From contig NZ_LR594663.1 of the NCBI RefSeq assembly GCF_901827175.1, forward strand, positions 62,001 to 126,000: a stretch of DNA of 64,000 bases, read 5' to 3'. The number at the start of each line of letters is the position of its first letter. Position 1 is the stretch's first letter. Below the pieces are notes generated by a model. That model was not told the DNA's origin, did not search any database, and saw nothing but the letters and a program-made list of their open reading frames with translations. This DNA is from Variovorax sp. RA8 (GTDB taxonomy: Bacteria; Pseudomonadota; Gammaproteobacteria; Burkholderiales; Burkholderiaceae_C). Shown here in pieces: positions 7,613-17,239 of the stretch. The translations under genes and the position numbers were made by a program.

Positions 7613-8599
7613 ATGCTCGTGATCGATGTGCCAACCACTGGCGGGGCTGAAGCGCTCACCGCGTTCGACCGGCCGGTGCCCTCCCCGCGTGACGGCGAAG
7701 TGCTGATCCAGGTCGAGGCAGCGGGCGTCAATCGCCCCGACCTGATGCAGCGCGCCGGCATCTATCCCATGCCGCCCGGCGCGCCCACGGTGCCTGGGCT
7801 GGAAGTCGCCGGGCGCGTCGCCGCGGTCGGCGCCGGCGTTAGCGGCTGGAAGGTCGGCGACAAGGTCTGCGCCATCCTGATCGGCGGCGGCTATGCCGAC
7901 TACTGTCTTGCGCCGCAGGGCCAGTGCATGGCGATTCCCGCGGGCCTGTCCAGCGTGGAAGCCGCCAGCCTACCCGAGGCCGCCTTCACCGCCTGGAGTG
8001 CGCTGCTCGAGCGCGGCCAGTTGCGGGCCGGCGAGTGGCTGCTGGTGCATGGCGGCACCAGCGGCGTCGGTTCGCTTGCGATCCAGTGGGCCAAGCAGCT
8101 GGGCGCGCGGGTGATCACCACTGCCGGCAGCGACGAGAAATGCCGCTATGCATTGAGCCTGGGGGCCGACGAAGCGATCAACTACCGCACCGCGGTCTTC
8201 GAGGACGTGGTGCTGGACAAGACGGGCGGCCGCGGCGTCGACTTGATCCTGGACATGGTGGGAGGTCCCTACTTCCCGCGCAACCTGGCCTGTCTTGCAA
8301 ACGATGGCCGCGTGGTTTATATCGCACACCCGCTGGGCCGGGAACTGGCGGTGGACATCGGCAAGGTGATGCTCAAGCGGGCCCACATCACCGGCACCAC
8401 GCTGCGCCACCGCACGCTCGAGCAGAAGGACATGATCGCCCGCGAACTCGAGGCGACGCTCTGGCCGGCGCTGGCGGCAGGCAAGGTGCGGCCCGTGGTC
8501 AACCGCGTGTTCCGCCTCGCGGACGCCGCGGACGCGCACCGCTATCTCGAGCAGGGCGACAACATGGGCAAGATCGTCCTCACAACGGAAGGGGCATGA
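7613..8599 (+). CDS. Quinone oxidoreductase-like zinc-independent MDR enzyme (PIG3 type)
   Basis: A 328-residue medium-chain dehydrogenase/reductase. N-terminal GroES-like domain with G-V-N-R-P-D-L-M-Q-R-A-G (about 41-52) and no structural zinc cysteine cluster; Rossmann domain with H-G-G-T-S-G-V-G-S-L-A (about 144-154). This family reduces quinones, enones or enoyl intermediates with NADPH. The stop overlaps the next start (ATGATGA), so it is translationally coupled to the alpha/beta hydrolase. In this operon it may reduce an unsaturated intermediate (inference). Confidence 0.88.
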   Translation: MLVIDVPTTGGAEALTAFDRPVPSPRDGEVLIQVEAAGVNRPDLMQRAGIYPMPPGAPTVPGLEVAGRVAAVGAGVSGWKVGDKVCAILIGGGYADYCLAPQGQCMAIPAGLSSVEAASLPEAAFTAWSALLERGQLRAGEWLLVHGGTSGVGSLAIQWAKQLGARVITTAGSDEKCRYALSLGADEAINYRTAVFEDVVLDKTGGRGVDLILDMVGGPYFPRNLACLANDGRVVYIAHPLGRELAVDIGKVMLKRAHITGTTLRHRTLEQKDMIARELEATLWPALAAGKVRPVVNRVFRLADAADAHRYLEQGDNMGKIVLTTEGA

Positions 8600-9378
8600 T
8601 GGCTGCTGACAACGCGCCGGCGATCGGCCACGAGGTGATCGGCGATGGTCCCGGCAACGTGCTGGTGCTGCACGGCTGGTTTGGCGACCATGGCATCTGG
8701 GCGCCCACGTATCCGTTCCTCGACCGCGCACGGTTTTCCTACGCCTTCATGGACGTGCGCGGCTACGGCGATTCACGCGCGCTCGCCGGCGAGTACACGA
8801 TGGCGGAGATTGCAGCCGACGCCCTGGCCCTGGCCGACGGCTTGGGGTGGGAGCGCTTCAGCGTGGTCGGCCATTCGATGGGCGGCATGGCGGCGCAGCG
8901 GCTAGCCGTCGCCGCGCCAACGCGCGTCACCGCGCTGGTGGGCGTCACGCCGGTCCCGGCCAGCGGCGTGCCGTTTCCGCCGGAGATCCGCGCGCTGTTC
9001 CAGGCTGCGCGCAGCGACGACCAGGCCGCGCTAGCGGTGATCGATGCATCGCTCGGCCACGGCCTGGTGCCGGCGGTTGGCCGGCATGTGCTGGCCCACG
9101 CCCGGCGCACCGCTACTGCGGCCGCCTTCTCGGCCTACCTCGACGCCTTCTCGCGGACCGAATTCTCAGCGCAGGCCAGGGGCCTGTCCATACAGATGCT
9201 GGTGCTGGTCGGCGCGAACGATGGCGGGGTGAGCGAGGAATTCGTGCGCGCCACATTCCCGGCCCTGTACCCCCAGGCACGCATCGAGGTGCTGGGCAAC
9301 GCCGGCCATTACCCGATGATCGAAGTGCCACTCCGGCTCGTCACCGCGATCGAAACCTTCCTAGGAACCCACGCATGA
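8596..9378 (+). CDS. Alpha/beta hydrolase
   Basis: A 260-residue protein starting at ATG 8596 or the adjacent ATG 8599. Core motifs are V-L-H-G-W-F-G-D-H (oxyanion region), V-G-H-S-M-G-G (nucleophile Ser about 94), V-G-A-N-D-G-G (acid loop) and G-N-A-G-H-Y-P (catalytic His). Length and order match the meta-cleavage-product hydrolase and esterase branch. The four-base overlaps with both neighbours show that it is one member of a co-translated set. It could hydrolyse a ring-cleavage product or an enol lactone; which one cannot be decided from sequence. Confidence 0.88.
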   Translation: MMAADNAPAIGHEVIGDGPGNVLVLHGWFGDHGIWAPTYPFLDRARFSYAFMDVRGYGDSRALAGEYTMAEIAADALALADGLGWERFSVVGHSMGGMAAQRLAVAAPTRVTALVGVTPVPASGVPFPPEIRALFQAARSDDQAALAVIDASLGHGLVPAVGRHVLAHARRTATAAAFSAYLDAFSRTEFSAQARGLSIQMLVLVGANDGGVSEEFVRATFPALYPQARIEVLGNAGHYPMIEVPLRLVTAIETFLGTHA

Positions 9379-10364
9379 AGCTTTCCAGCCTGAAGACCGG
9401 CGGCCGCGACGGCACGCTGGTGGTCGTCTCCCGCGACCTCGCCCGCGCCGTCCGCGTGCCGCACATCGCAACCACGCTGCAGCAGGCGATCGAAGACTGG
9501 GGCCGCAGCGCTGCGCTGCTCGCCGCCGTGTTCGATCGACTGCAGGCCGGACGCTGCGAAGAGGCATTCGATCTTGACGTCGCGCAGCTGGCGAGTCCGC
9601 TGCCGCGGGCCTTCCAGTTCCTCGACGGCTCGGTCTACCTGCACCACATGGAAAAGGCCCGCAAGGCTCGCGGCGCGGCCATGCCACCCAACCACACGAC
9701 CGATCCGGTGATGTACCAGGGGCTGTCAGATGCGTTCCGAGGGCCGCGCGAGCCGATGTGCTTTCCCGACGAGGGCCTGGACATCGACTACGAGGCCGAG
9801 ATCGCCGTCGTGACCGACGACGTCCCGATGGGCACGCCGGTCGATGGCGCCTCGGGCCACGTCAAGCTGGTGATGCTGCTGAACGACTACACGCTGCGCG
9901 CGCTGACCAAGAGCGAGCTGCCCAAGGGCTTCGGCTTCCTTCAGGCCAAGCCGACCAGCGCGTTCTCACCGGTGGCGGTCACGCCCGATGAACTGGGAAG
10001 CGCGTGGGACGGCGCGAAGTTCCACCTCACCGTGACCTCCAGCGTCAACGACCGGCCAATGGGCCGGCCCGATGCCGGCAAGGACATGTTCTTCACCTAC
10101 CCGCAGCTCATTGCACATGCCGCGGCGACACGGGACCTGGCGGCCGGCACCATCATCGGCGCCGGCTCGATCTCCAACCAGGACGAGGATGCGGGCTTCG
10201 GCTGCATCGCCGAAGCCCGCATCCACGAAGAGATCGCGCACGGCAAGGCCCGCACGCCGTGGCTGCGCTTCGGCGACAGCGTCCGGATCGAAGCCTTCGA
10301 CGCCGCCGGCGCGAGCATCTTCGGCGCCATCGACCAGCGCATCGAGCGCGCGCCGGCCCCATGA
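9375..10364 (+). CDS. Fumarylacetoacetate hydrolase-family protein
   Basis: A 329-residue enzyme. The C-terminal FAH fold carries D-I-D-Y-E-A-E-I-A-V-V with metal-ligand Glu at about 140 and 142 and the matching Asp in L-N-D-Y-T-L-R (about 171). The family hydrolyses or decarboxylates beta-diketo and oxo-acid intermediates in aromatic degradation using Mg or Mn. It begins with an ATGA overlap after the hydrolase gene and ends with another overlap into the VOC gene, which places it at a late step of this pathway. Confidence 0.9.
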   Translation: MKLSSLKTGGRDGTLVVVSRDLARAVRVPHIATTLQQAIEDWGRSAALLAAVFDRLQAGRCEEAFDLDVAQLASPLPRAFQFLDGSVYLHHMEKARKARGAAMPPNHTTDPVMYQGLSDAFRGPREPMCFPDEGLDIDYEAEIAVVTDDVPMGTPVDGASGHVKLVMLLNDYTLRALTKSELPKGFGFLQAKPTSAFSPVAVTPDELGSAWDGAKFHLTVTSSVNDRPMGRPDAGKDMFFTYPQLIAHAAATRDLAAGTIIGAGSISNQDEDAGFGCIAEARIHEEIAHGKARTPWLRFGDSVRIEAFDAAGASIFGAIDQRIERAPAP

Positions 10365-10930
10365 CCCACCAGGACAAACCAATGCTTTGCAAGAAACTCC
10401 ACCACGCGGCCTTCCGCTGCGTCGACGCCGAGGAAACGGTCCGCTTCTACACGCAGATGCTGGGGCTGAAGTTCAGCCACGCCATGGGTGAGGACCACGT
10501 GCCGTCCACCGGCCAGTACAGCCCGCATCTGCACATCTTCTTCGAGATGGAGGACGGCAGTTCAATCGCGTTCTTCGAATGCCCGCGAGATCCGGGCAAC
10601 ATGCGCGACCTGGAGTCGCCCGCCTGGATCCAGCACTTCGCCTTCGAGGTGGAGAGCATGGACGTCCTGCTGCGGTCCAGGGACGAGTTGCAGGCCAATG
10701 GGATCGACGTGATTGGCCCGACCAACCACGACGATTTCATCACGTCGATCTATTTCCACGACCCGTCCGGCCACCGGCTGGAGCTCACCGTGCGCACCTG
10801 CGGGCCCGAGCGCCTGATGACGTTCGAGCAGGAGGCGCCGGCCGTGCTGGCCCTGTGGAGCAGGACCCACGACTGGTCGCAGCGCAAGAGCCTGTTCGGA
10901 GGCGAGACCGGCTACACCCGCAAGGAATGA
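10361..10930 (+). CDS. VOC-superfamily protein, extradiol-dioxygenase-like
   Basis: A 189-residue vicinal-oxygen-chelate protein. A candidate 2-His-1-Glu metal triad is visible: His15 (H-H-A-A-F-R), His92 (I-Q-H-F-A-F-E) and Glu141 (R-L-E-L-T-V-R). Such triads bind Fe(II) or Mn(II) in extradiol dioxygenases, but also occur in glyoxalases and epimerases. It is the last gene of the coupled operon. If it is a dioxygenase it supplies the ring-opening step that the downstream-type hydrolases need; a glyoxalase-like role is the alternative. Confidence 0.85.
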   Translation: MTHQDKPMLCKKLHHAAFRCVDAEETVRFYTQMLGLKFSHAMGEDHVPSTGQYSPHLHIFFEMEDGSSIAFFECPRDPGNMRDLESPAWIQHFAFEVESMDVLLRSRDELQANGIDVIGPTNHDDFITSIYFHDPSGHRLELTVRTCGPERLMTFEQEAPAVLALWSRTHDWSQRKSLFGGETGYTRKE

Positions 10931-11294
10931 AACGTCGGCCCCTTTTTCTTTGATACTCCGCCGCTCGCATGTTGCTGTCCAGTACGGGTACTGCGGAGCG
11001 CGCCGAAGCGGCGGCGTGGATAGCGGGTTCAGCAGCCCCCGACCGCTTCCTCAGAGATCGCAACTCAGGCCCTTGCGGCCGCACCGGCGGCAAGGGATGT
11101 ACAGGCAACGGTCGAACTACACCATCACTTTCCAATCCCGCATGACATCTAGGTCTCTGCAGCGATAGCGGCGACACGCCATGGCGGCCGCACCAAGTCC
11201 GCGCCACGCGCGTGGTCGCGGACCCCTCCGACATCACCGATCTGTGCCACCCGCGCAGACGCCCCGTCAGGGTGCAGGCGGACCGGGCAATCGC
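10931..11294. other. No gene seen
   Basis: A stretch after the operon with no supportable frame on either strand and no convincing terminator hairpin. It leads into relics of mobile DNA. Confidence 0.45.
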
Positions 11295-11425
11295 GACATC
11301 AGGCGTTTGCATTTCCCGCTGGAAATCGTGCGTGCGCTGGTACGCGGCCTATCCGCTGAGCCTGCGGCACTTGGAGGAGATGATGGCGGAGCGCGGCGTC
11401 CTCGTCAGTTCCCATCCTACGGGGG
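11295..11425 (+). pseudogene. IS6-type transposase fragment, frameshifted
   Basis: One frame gives F-P-L-E-I-V and a second, one base away, continues V-R-W-Y-A-A-Y-P-L-S-L-R-H-L-E-E-M-M-A-E-R-G-V-L-V. This is the characteristic N-terminal segment of IS6/IS26-family transposases, just before the DDE domain. Nothing of the catalytic domain or terminal repeats remains. Confidence 0.6.
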
Positions 11426-11455
11426 GCGCCTTCGTTCGTGCCCGACGAGCCGTCG

Positions 11456-11990
11456 TCATCTGTTGGATCGGTGGTAGGGGCCGGTTCCGGATAGGCGGAC
11501 CTGTAGCCTCCAACACGAAGCCGCCACGCCGTCCGAAGGGATGTATTGCGTGCCGGCGATGCGGACGCGTGTCGTCTTACGTGTGGCACTCAATTGATCG
11601 TCGGGCAAGATGCCACGCATCAGCGATGCATGAACCTCTCGCAGGCCGTCCAGCCCGGATTCGACGATGTTCTGCGCGTCCGTGAGGATGATCGTGGGGG
11701 CGTCCCGAAGATTCACAAGCATTTGCGCATCCAGGAAGCTCTTGCCACCGGCAGTCCGACCCATCTTCAGGAGAGTGATCGTGTCTGCTCGGGAATAGGT
11801 GTTCCCTTCGATCTGAGCCGACGTGTAGGCGAAGTCGATCGCCGATTCTTCCTTCCGCCTTGGATTTCTCAGCAGCGAACGGAGGGGGTTGGCTTGAGCA
11901 CAGCGACTCAGCTCCTGCAACTCCTCGTCACGGAAGACGTCTATGTTCGCAAGGCCCGAGGGGAGATAACCGTGGTCATTCGCTTTCAGT
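11456..11990 (-). pseudogene. Fic-family protein, N-terminal relic
   Basis: Reading down from about 11990 the frame gives K-A-N-D-H-G-Y-L-P-S-G-L-A-N-I, then F-A-Y-T-S-A-Q-I-E-G-N-T-Y-S-R-A-D-T-I-T-L-L, the inhibitory-helix-like segment seen in Fic proteins, and later V-R-I-A-G-T-Q-Y-I-P-S. The AMP-transferase core motif HPFxxGNGR is absent because the sequence breaks off around 11530. The start is not certain, since a stop lies just upstream. Non-functional as an AMPylase. Confidence 0.55.
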
Positions 11991-12082
11991 TTATAGGGCT
12001 GGATACACGCAGGATCGTGAGAGCGCGCTCATTTCGTTGATCTCTTGGGACGCGCCGGAGAGGTGGCTTGGCGATCTCCGCC

Positions 12083-12357
12083 GCGCGGGCCTTCTGCTCT
12101 TTGGCGAGATTCGCAGCAGCTTAGCGCGCGGCCACCCGCTCACGGTCGACGTCAGCCAGTAGCCGGCGCTCGTGGGCAACATGGCGCTGCTCGGCTTCCC
12201 TCGCGTCACGCTGCGCCGCGCCCAGTTCCATTGCCGCCTTCTAGCGCAGGGCTTCCTTGCTGCCCACTGCTTCGTCGAACGCCTTGCGCAGGCGCCGCAC
12301 CTCGGCTTCGAAGTCGCTTAGAAGGTGAGCGGATGCCTGCTGCTGCGTGTGCATCGA
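12083..12357 (-). repeat. Decayed duplicate of a KfrA coiled-coil segment
   Basis: This 275-bp block matches 12870-13144 base for base at a constant offset of 787, with no indels and scattered substitutions. In the gene orientation it now contains stop codons, for example TAG at about 12243. It is a direct tandem duplicate of part of the coiled-coil gene that follows. Confidence 0.7.
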
Positions 12358-12503
12358 GGAGAGGGCGCCGGTCGCCTTGCTTGGGATAGAAGCCTGAAGG
12401 ATGGCGCGCTTCGTTTCAAGCCCGCGATCGGCTTTAGCCCATCAATGCGGGGTGGCCCCGCGGAGGCGATCAAACACAGGTCCAACGCCGGCTCGACCAT
12501 TGG

Positions 12504-13376
12504 TCATTCCGAGGGCTTCTTGCCTCGCGCCGCCCGGCCGGCTGGAGCTTCCCCGGCAGTCTCAGGCTCTGCCCGTCTCTCAGCCTGTCCCGCCTCGAGT
12601 CGGCGCAACTCGGCCACTGTCGTCGCCCGCTCGTCGCGCAATCGGGCAATTTCGCGCTCGGCCTGCTCTTCCTGGCGCCGCAGCCGATCGCCAAGACCTT
12701 TGCGCGCTGCTCTGCCCCGGCGGCCCGCTCGCGAAGGGTCGCAAGCTCTACTCGCATCTCCTGCTGCTCTTTCGACCAGGCGGCCGCCGCCTCGCGGTGC
12801 GCGGCCTTCTCTGCCTGGAGGGCCTGCTTTGCCGCCGCATGGGCGGAACGTGCTGCCTCGTGATCGGCCGCCCGGGCTTTCTGCTCCTTTGTGAGATCCG
12901 CGGCGGCTTGGCGCGCGGCCACCCGCTCACGGTCGACGTCGGCCAGCAGCCGGCGCTCGTGCGCCACGTGGCGCTGCTCGGCTTCCTTCGCATCACGCTG
13001 CGCAGCGGCCAGTTCTATGGCTGCCTTCTCGCGCAGGGCTTCCTTGCTGGCCACGGTCTCGTCGAACGCCTTGCGCAGGCGCCGCACCTCGGCTTCGGAG
13101 TCGCTGAGAAGGCGAGCCGATTCTTGCTGCTGCGTGTGCATCTGGGCTTCGATCGCAGCGACTGCCTGCCGGGAGGACGCCAGTGCCTCGTCGACCGCCA
13201 CGCGGGCCTGCTCGAAGGATGCCTCGCGCTGGGCGAGATCCGATTCATTCCGGGCGAGCGCCTCTCGCTGCACTCGTTCTCGCGTCTAGCTGCCTCGGTC
13301 TTTTGGACCTGCACCTGGTTGGCCTCGCGGCGGGCGGTCTCCCAGAAGAGCTTGGCAGCCTGGACGATGCCAAGGG
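12504..13376 (-). pseudogene. kfrA: KfrA-like plasmid coiled-coil protein, N-terminus lost
   Basis: A long Ala/Glu/Arg/Gln-rich heptad region (Q-R-E-A-L-A-R-N-E-S-D-L-A-Q-R-E and onwards) typical of KfrA, the plasmid-encoded alpha-helical DNA-binding protein. The N-terminal DNA-binding domain is missing. A frame change near 13280 separates the first part (Q-A-A-K-L-F-W-E-T-A) from the main coil, and another near 12690 is needed to reach the natural end R-G-K-K-P-S-E at 12504. The 5' part is joined directly to a metallophosphoesterase gene. Points to an integrated plasmid or conjugative element. Confidence 0.6.
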
Positions 13377-13962
13377 GCTGAGGAGCGTGGTGCGTGACGA
13401 CGACCGTTGGCCCGTCGAAAGGTTCGGCCAGCTTGTCGGCGAGCCACTTTCGCTCACTGAGGTGAAGAGTGGCCGTGTCCTCCGGAGCCAGGCGGCGCTT
13501 CTCTCGCTTGACGGCGCCACGACGGCTTACGGGCTCACCCAATCGGATGCGCCTGTAGTCATTCATGCTCGACCGTGCGGCCTCCATCGCACGAGGAACG
13601 TCGCTCACGGTGCCCTCGTCGGTCTCGATGGCCAGCGCAAAGTCGGTCCAGAGCGTAGATCCGAGGAACCGGACACCCTGCAGCACGACTTCGCGGGAGT
13701 TCAGCGCATGGACGTTGCCAGAGGCGGCACGGTGCATGTCCCCGAGCGTCGTTTCCATCACGCCGCCGTAGAACTCATGGTTGCCGGGCACGAAGACGAT
13801 GGGCGTCTGCTCACCGAAGTTGCTGGGCCGCTGTGCCCAGCGAAGCGCTTTGGCCGCCGTCGCCGCGATGTCCCCGGCCAGGATCACGGCGTCGACCTCG
13901 ACCTCTGGCACGCGGAAGGTGCCGAACTCGAGGTGCAGGTCTGAGAGGACGAGGAGCTTCAT
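13377..13962 (-). pseudogene. Calcineurin-like metallophosphoesterase, C-terminus replaced
   Basis: Starts M-K-L-L-V-L-S-D-L-H-L-E-F-G with metal ligands Asp8 and His10, followed by L-A-G-D-I, P-G-N-H-E-F and V-T-H-H-A-P. The expected final G-H-x-H motif is absent because after about residue 195 the frame runs into KfrA sequence (I-V-Q-A-A-K-L-F-W-E-T-A). The join lies at about 13377-13388. It is a chimera made by deletion or recombination. Activity would be impaired if the last metal ligand is really lost. Confidence 0.65.
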
Positions 13963-14073
13963 TTCGCTACCAGCTTACGGGAGCCGCCCGTGATCGCGCT
14001 AGGGCAGCGGCGCCCGGAGCCTTGGGAAGGGGAGGGGTAGCATTCGGGTGATCCCGTCCTTCGAAGCCTACAG

Positions 14074-14727
14074 TTGTCATCGTTCAAGACCCAGGCGCTG
14101 CTACGGCGCGTCGCCGCCACGTCAGGCCCGGAGCGTTCGTTCTGGAAGGCCGTCGGCGCGCTGGCGCAGGAGCCCAGAGCAAACTGGGGCCTTGATCTCC
14201 ATTCGGGACGGCAGCCTTTGGCGACCGATGCATTCGTCTACCTGGTCGACACGGGCAATCTTTGGGTCGCGGCCGCGGCGATCTTGCCGGCGCAGCTGGC
14301 GTCACTGAGGGACGAGGTCGATGAAGCCCGCAGCACCGCTTTGCGCGCCCTCGCTGCAGCGGCCATGGCCCGAGCCAGCCAGGCGGCTCAGCCGAAGGCG
14401 GGATCGATGGCGTTGCCGGAGACGTTGCAGGCGTTCGCTGCAGGCCTGCGCGCGATCGCCGCGGCCGAGCAGTCACCGGAGCTCGACAACCACCATTGGA
14501 TCCTGCTGCTGTACCGTCTGATCGACGGCGAGGTGCTCGCTGGGTTTGGCCACATCGATGACCCGGTCCCCGGCATGCTCGAACGCGAGATGCTGGTCGA
14601 GTACGTGGGGACTATGGTCGAGATGGATGTCGCCTCGGATGGCACCATCATCAATGCGGCTGTGAGACAGGCACGGGGGGTGCAGTTGGCGCCCGCCCTG
14701 CGTCACCTCGCCGCGGGCGGCTTCTAG
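14074..14727 (+). CDS. Hypothetical protein upstream of MOSC gene
   Basis: A 217-residue protein from a TTG at 14074; no better start is apparent and no clear ribosome-binding site precedes it. It is Ala-rich and mainly helical, with a conserved-looking C-terminal part ([15 protein letters not shown] and [10 protein letters not shown]). I do not recognise the family. It ends one base before the MOSC gene start, so the two are probably co-transcribed and translationally coupled. Confidence 0.5.
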   Translation: MSSFKTQALLRRVAATSGPERSFWKAVGALAQEPRANWGLDLHSGRQPLATDAFVYLVDTGNLWVAAAAILPAQLASLRDEVDEARSTALRALAAAAMARASQAAQPKAGSMALPETLQAFAAGLRAIAAAEQSPELDNHHWILLLYRLIDGEVLAGFGHIDDPVPGMLEREMLVEYVGTMVEMDVASDGTIINAAVRQARGVQLAPALRHLAAGGF

Positions 14728-14728
14728 C

Positions 14729-15247
14729 ATGGAGGATCTCCGCGCTCTGACCCGCCGCTTCCCCCGGGCGGGCCGCGTCGATTCCATTCATCTCCGTCCC
14801 TCCCGGCGCGCTCCGACAATTTCGGTGGGCCAAGTCATGGCCCTCGTCGATCAAGGGCTCGAAGGAGACCACAGCTCCAGCGGCCGCGCTGGTGGCCGCC
14901 GGCAGATCACTCTGATCCAAGCCGAGCATCTGCCGGTCGTGGCCGCGCTTGCGGAACTGCCTCAGCTGGACCCGGCCTTGCTTCGACGCAACTTGGTGAT
15001 TTCGGGTCTGAACTTGACGGCAGCACGTTCCCTCTTTCGGGATCAGCCTCTCGAAGTGGCGATTGGGGACGAGATCCGCCTGGAGATCACTGGACCTTGC
15101 GAGCCGTGTTCTCGGATGGAGGAGGTGCTCGGGCCGGGCGGCTACAACCTGATGCGAGGGCATGGAGGGTTTACGGCGCGGGTGCTACAAGGCGGAACGT
15201 TGCGCGTCGGCGACCAAGTGATCTGCCGGCTTGCTGCTGAGCCGTGA
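14729..15247 (+). CDS. MOSC domain protein
   Basis: A 172-residue protein consisting almost only of a MOSC beta-barrel, as in small YiiM-like members. Visible are [21 protein letters not shown] (about 43-63) and the Cys-containing [10 protein letters not shown] (about 127-136), where the conserved Cys would bind sulfur or the molybdenum cofactor. Family members move sulfur or reduce N-hydroxylated compounds. It lies in accessory DNA behind an unknown partner gene, with no molybdoenzyme nearby. Confidence 0.8.
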   Translation: MEDLRALTRRFPRAGRVDSIHLRPSRRAPTISVGQVMALVDQGLEGDHSSSGRAGGRRQITLIQAEHLPVVAALAELPQLDPALLRRNLVISGLNLTAARSLFRDQPLEVAIGDEIRLEITGPCEPCSRMEEVLGPGGYNLMRGHGGFTARVLQGGTLRVGDQVICRLAAEP

Positions 15248-15348
15248 GTTCGGGTCGAGGGCGGCTTAGCGCGCCGAAGACGACACGTACCGGACACCGT
15301 TGCGCCGCCAGCCTTCACAACCTTTAGCAATGGAATAGGAGCCGCCCA

Positions 15349-15428
15349 TGGCGATGTCGCAGATGCAGCTGATCCAGTCGTTGGGCGAGGCAAGTCCCGG
15401 TTCGAGCGGGAGATCTCCTGGGGAGTTG
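15349..15428 (+). pseudogene. 5' relic of the PD-(D/E)XK-like gene
   Basis: Matches the first 80 or so bases of the gene starting at 2238 (M-A-M-S-Q-M-Q-L-I-Q-S-L-G-E-A), loses one base just after that point, and the similarity stops near GGGAGTTGCCCC. A second, dead copy of the same accessory gene. Confidence 0.6.
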
Positions 15429-15583
15429 CCCCGAGGACAAGAAAGCTCTGTCCTCCGGCGATTCAGGGCGAAAAGGAGGGCACGGGAGGTCCGTAGAGCC
15501 GTGCTCTGTCTAGTCGACCACATTTCACGTCTCCCGGGAGCACGAACGAACAGCCGCTCCGGAGAAATCTGTACAGCCGGTTA

Positions 15584-17239
15584 GGGCCGAGGCTGTGTAG
15601 AAACGCGCAGCGTTGTCACGCCGGGCGGTTCGTCTACCGAGTTCACCCAGTGTTCTGGTGCGTCAGAACCCGTATTCCAGGCCTCGTGACGTCCGTTGTG
15701 TACGCGCACGAAGACACACCGGGGCTCATGCCCCCGCCAGCCGCATCGCCTTCATCGTTCTGGCAATACCCAGCACACTCATCACCCGCTTCAGGTTGTA
15801 AGCCAACACGTGAAGACTCATCTCGGTGCCGACGTGCTCCATGGTCTTCATCAAGAAATGCGTCGAACCCATCCAGTACTTCAGCGTTCCGAACACATGT
15901 TCGATGGTGGATCGTCGAAGTGTCATCGCATCGAGCTTGCGATCCAGCCGTCGTTGAACGCGTTCCAGCACTTCCTCATGTTCCCAGCGACGAATGCGGC
16001 GGTAGTCGCCAGTTGTGCATTTTCATCGCGCAGCGTGGGCACGCACTGGTCCAGTAAACGCCAGCCTTGAGACCGCTCTTCTCAAGCGTGCTGTACCGAT
16101 AGATTGCCCGCTCCCCTGCTGGGCACTGGTACTCGTCAGCGCTGGCGATATAGATGAAGTCGGTCTTGTCGAAGCGCCCCTCAGCCTTGGCATTCGATGT
16201 CATCGGCTTGGGCACGAAGGTCGTGATGCCGGCGTCCTCGCAGGCCTTGAGTTCCGTGCCGCTGAAGTAGCCACGGTCGGCGAACGCCTGCACCTTGCTC
16301 CTGCCCATCGCTTCGCGCGCGGCCAGCGCCATCTTGCTTAGCTGGGCTCGGTCATTGCCGACGTTCGTCACTTCGTGCGCAACGATCAGGTGGTGCTTGC
16401 GGTCCACAGCTGTCTGGACGTTGTAGCCCACTAAGCCTGTGCTCTTGCCTTGCTGGAGCATCGAGCGGGCGTCGGGATCCGTCAGCGAGCGCTGTTGGCC
16501 CGGTTCGCTCTTCAGCTGCTCCTTGGTCTCGTCCAGTTGCCGCATTTGCTCGCGCAGTTTGCTGATCTTCTCCTGCAGCCGTTCTGCCTTTGCTCCCAAC
16601 TCGGCAGGTTGCGTCCGGTCCGCCGTCTCCAAGGCATCCAGGTAGCGCTGAATGCTTTGCTCGATCTGTTCCTTGCGCGCGTCGATCTTCCCAGGCGAGA
16701 AGTTTCGGTCTCGACTGTTCACCGCCTTGAACTTGCTACCGTCGATGGCCACGACGCCTTGGGAGAAGAGCTTGAGCTGGCGGCACAGAACGATGAAGCG
16801 TCGGCAAACGTTGCGGATCCCAGCGCCATTGCTGCGCCTGAAGTCGGCAATGGTCTTGAAGTCCGGTGCGAGCCGGCCTGTAAGCCACATCAGTTCGACG
16901 TTGCGTTGCGCTTCACGCTCCAGGCGTCGGCTGGACTGGATGCGGTTGAGGTATCCGTAGATGTAGAGCTTGAGAAGCACCGCCGGGTGGTAGGACGGGC
17001 GTCCGGTCGTTGCGGGATCTGCACCGTCGAAGCCGAGTGTTTGCAGATCCAATTCGTTCACGAAGGCATCGACGATGCGCACCGGGTTGTCTTCACCAAC
17101 ATAGTCATCGAGACACTCTGGCATCAGCGTGACCTGCTGTCGGTCCGCGCCTTCGATGAATCGCTTCATGGGCCACCTCGCTCAAAACGGGTTGACTCAA
17201 TATAGACGACGGATCGACGTTTTCACACAGCCTCGGCCC
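15584..17239 (-). mobile_element. IS1182-family insertion sequence, degenerate copy
   Basis: Ends are inverted repeats GGGCCGAGGCTGTGT at 15584 and, on the other strand, at 17239, enclosing a frameshifted transposase. About 1656 bp, shorter and more divergent than the two identical copies at 22871 and 24946. The flanks contain GTACAGCCG on the left (15572-15580) and CGGCTGTAC on the right (17243-17251), a perfect 9-bp inverted pair, so the element may have inserted into a hairpin. Confidence 0.8.
15726..17169 (-). pseudogene. IS1182 transposase, frameshifted
   Basis: The first frame (17169-15976) encodes M-K-R-F-I-E-G-A-D-R-Q-Q and most of the DDE-type transposase. At about 16000-16020 a 5-base deletion relative to the intact copies shifts it, and the remaining C-terminus (H-V-F-G-T-L-K-Y-W-M-G) continues in another frame to 15726. 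Otherwise roughly 80-90% similar to the intact transposases. Confidence 0.8.

Noticed and set aside
12401..13381. Plus-strand frame across the coiled-coil region
   Set aside because: Mirror of the KfrA coding strand; composition is that of a reversed heptad repeat.
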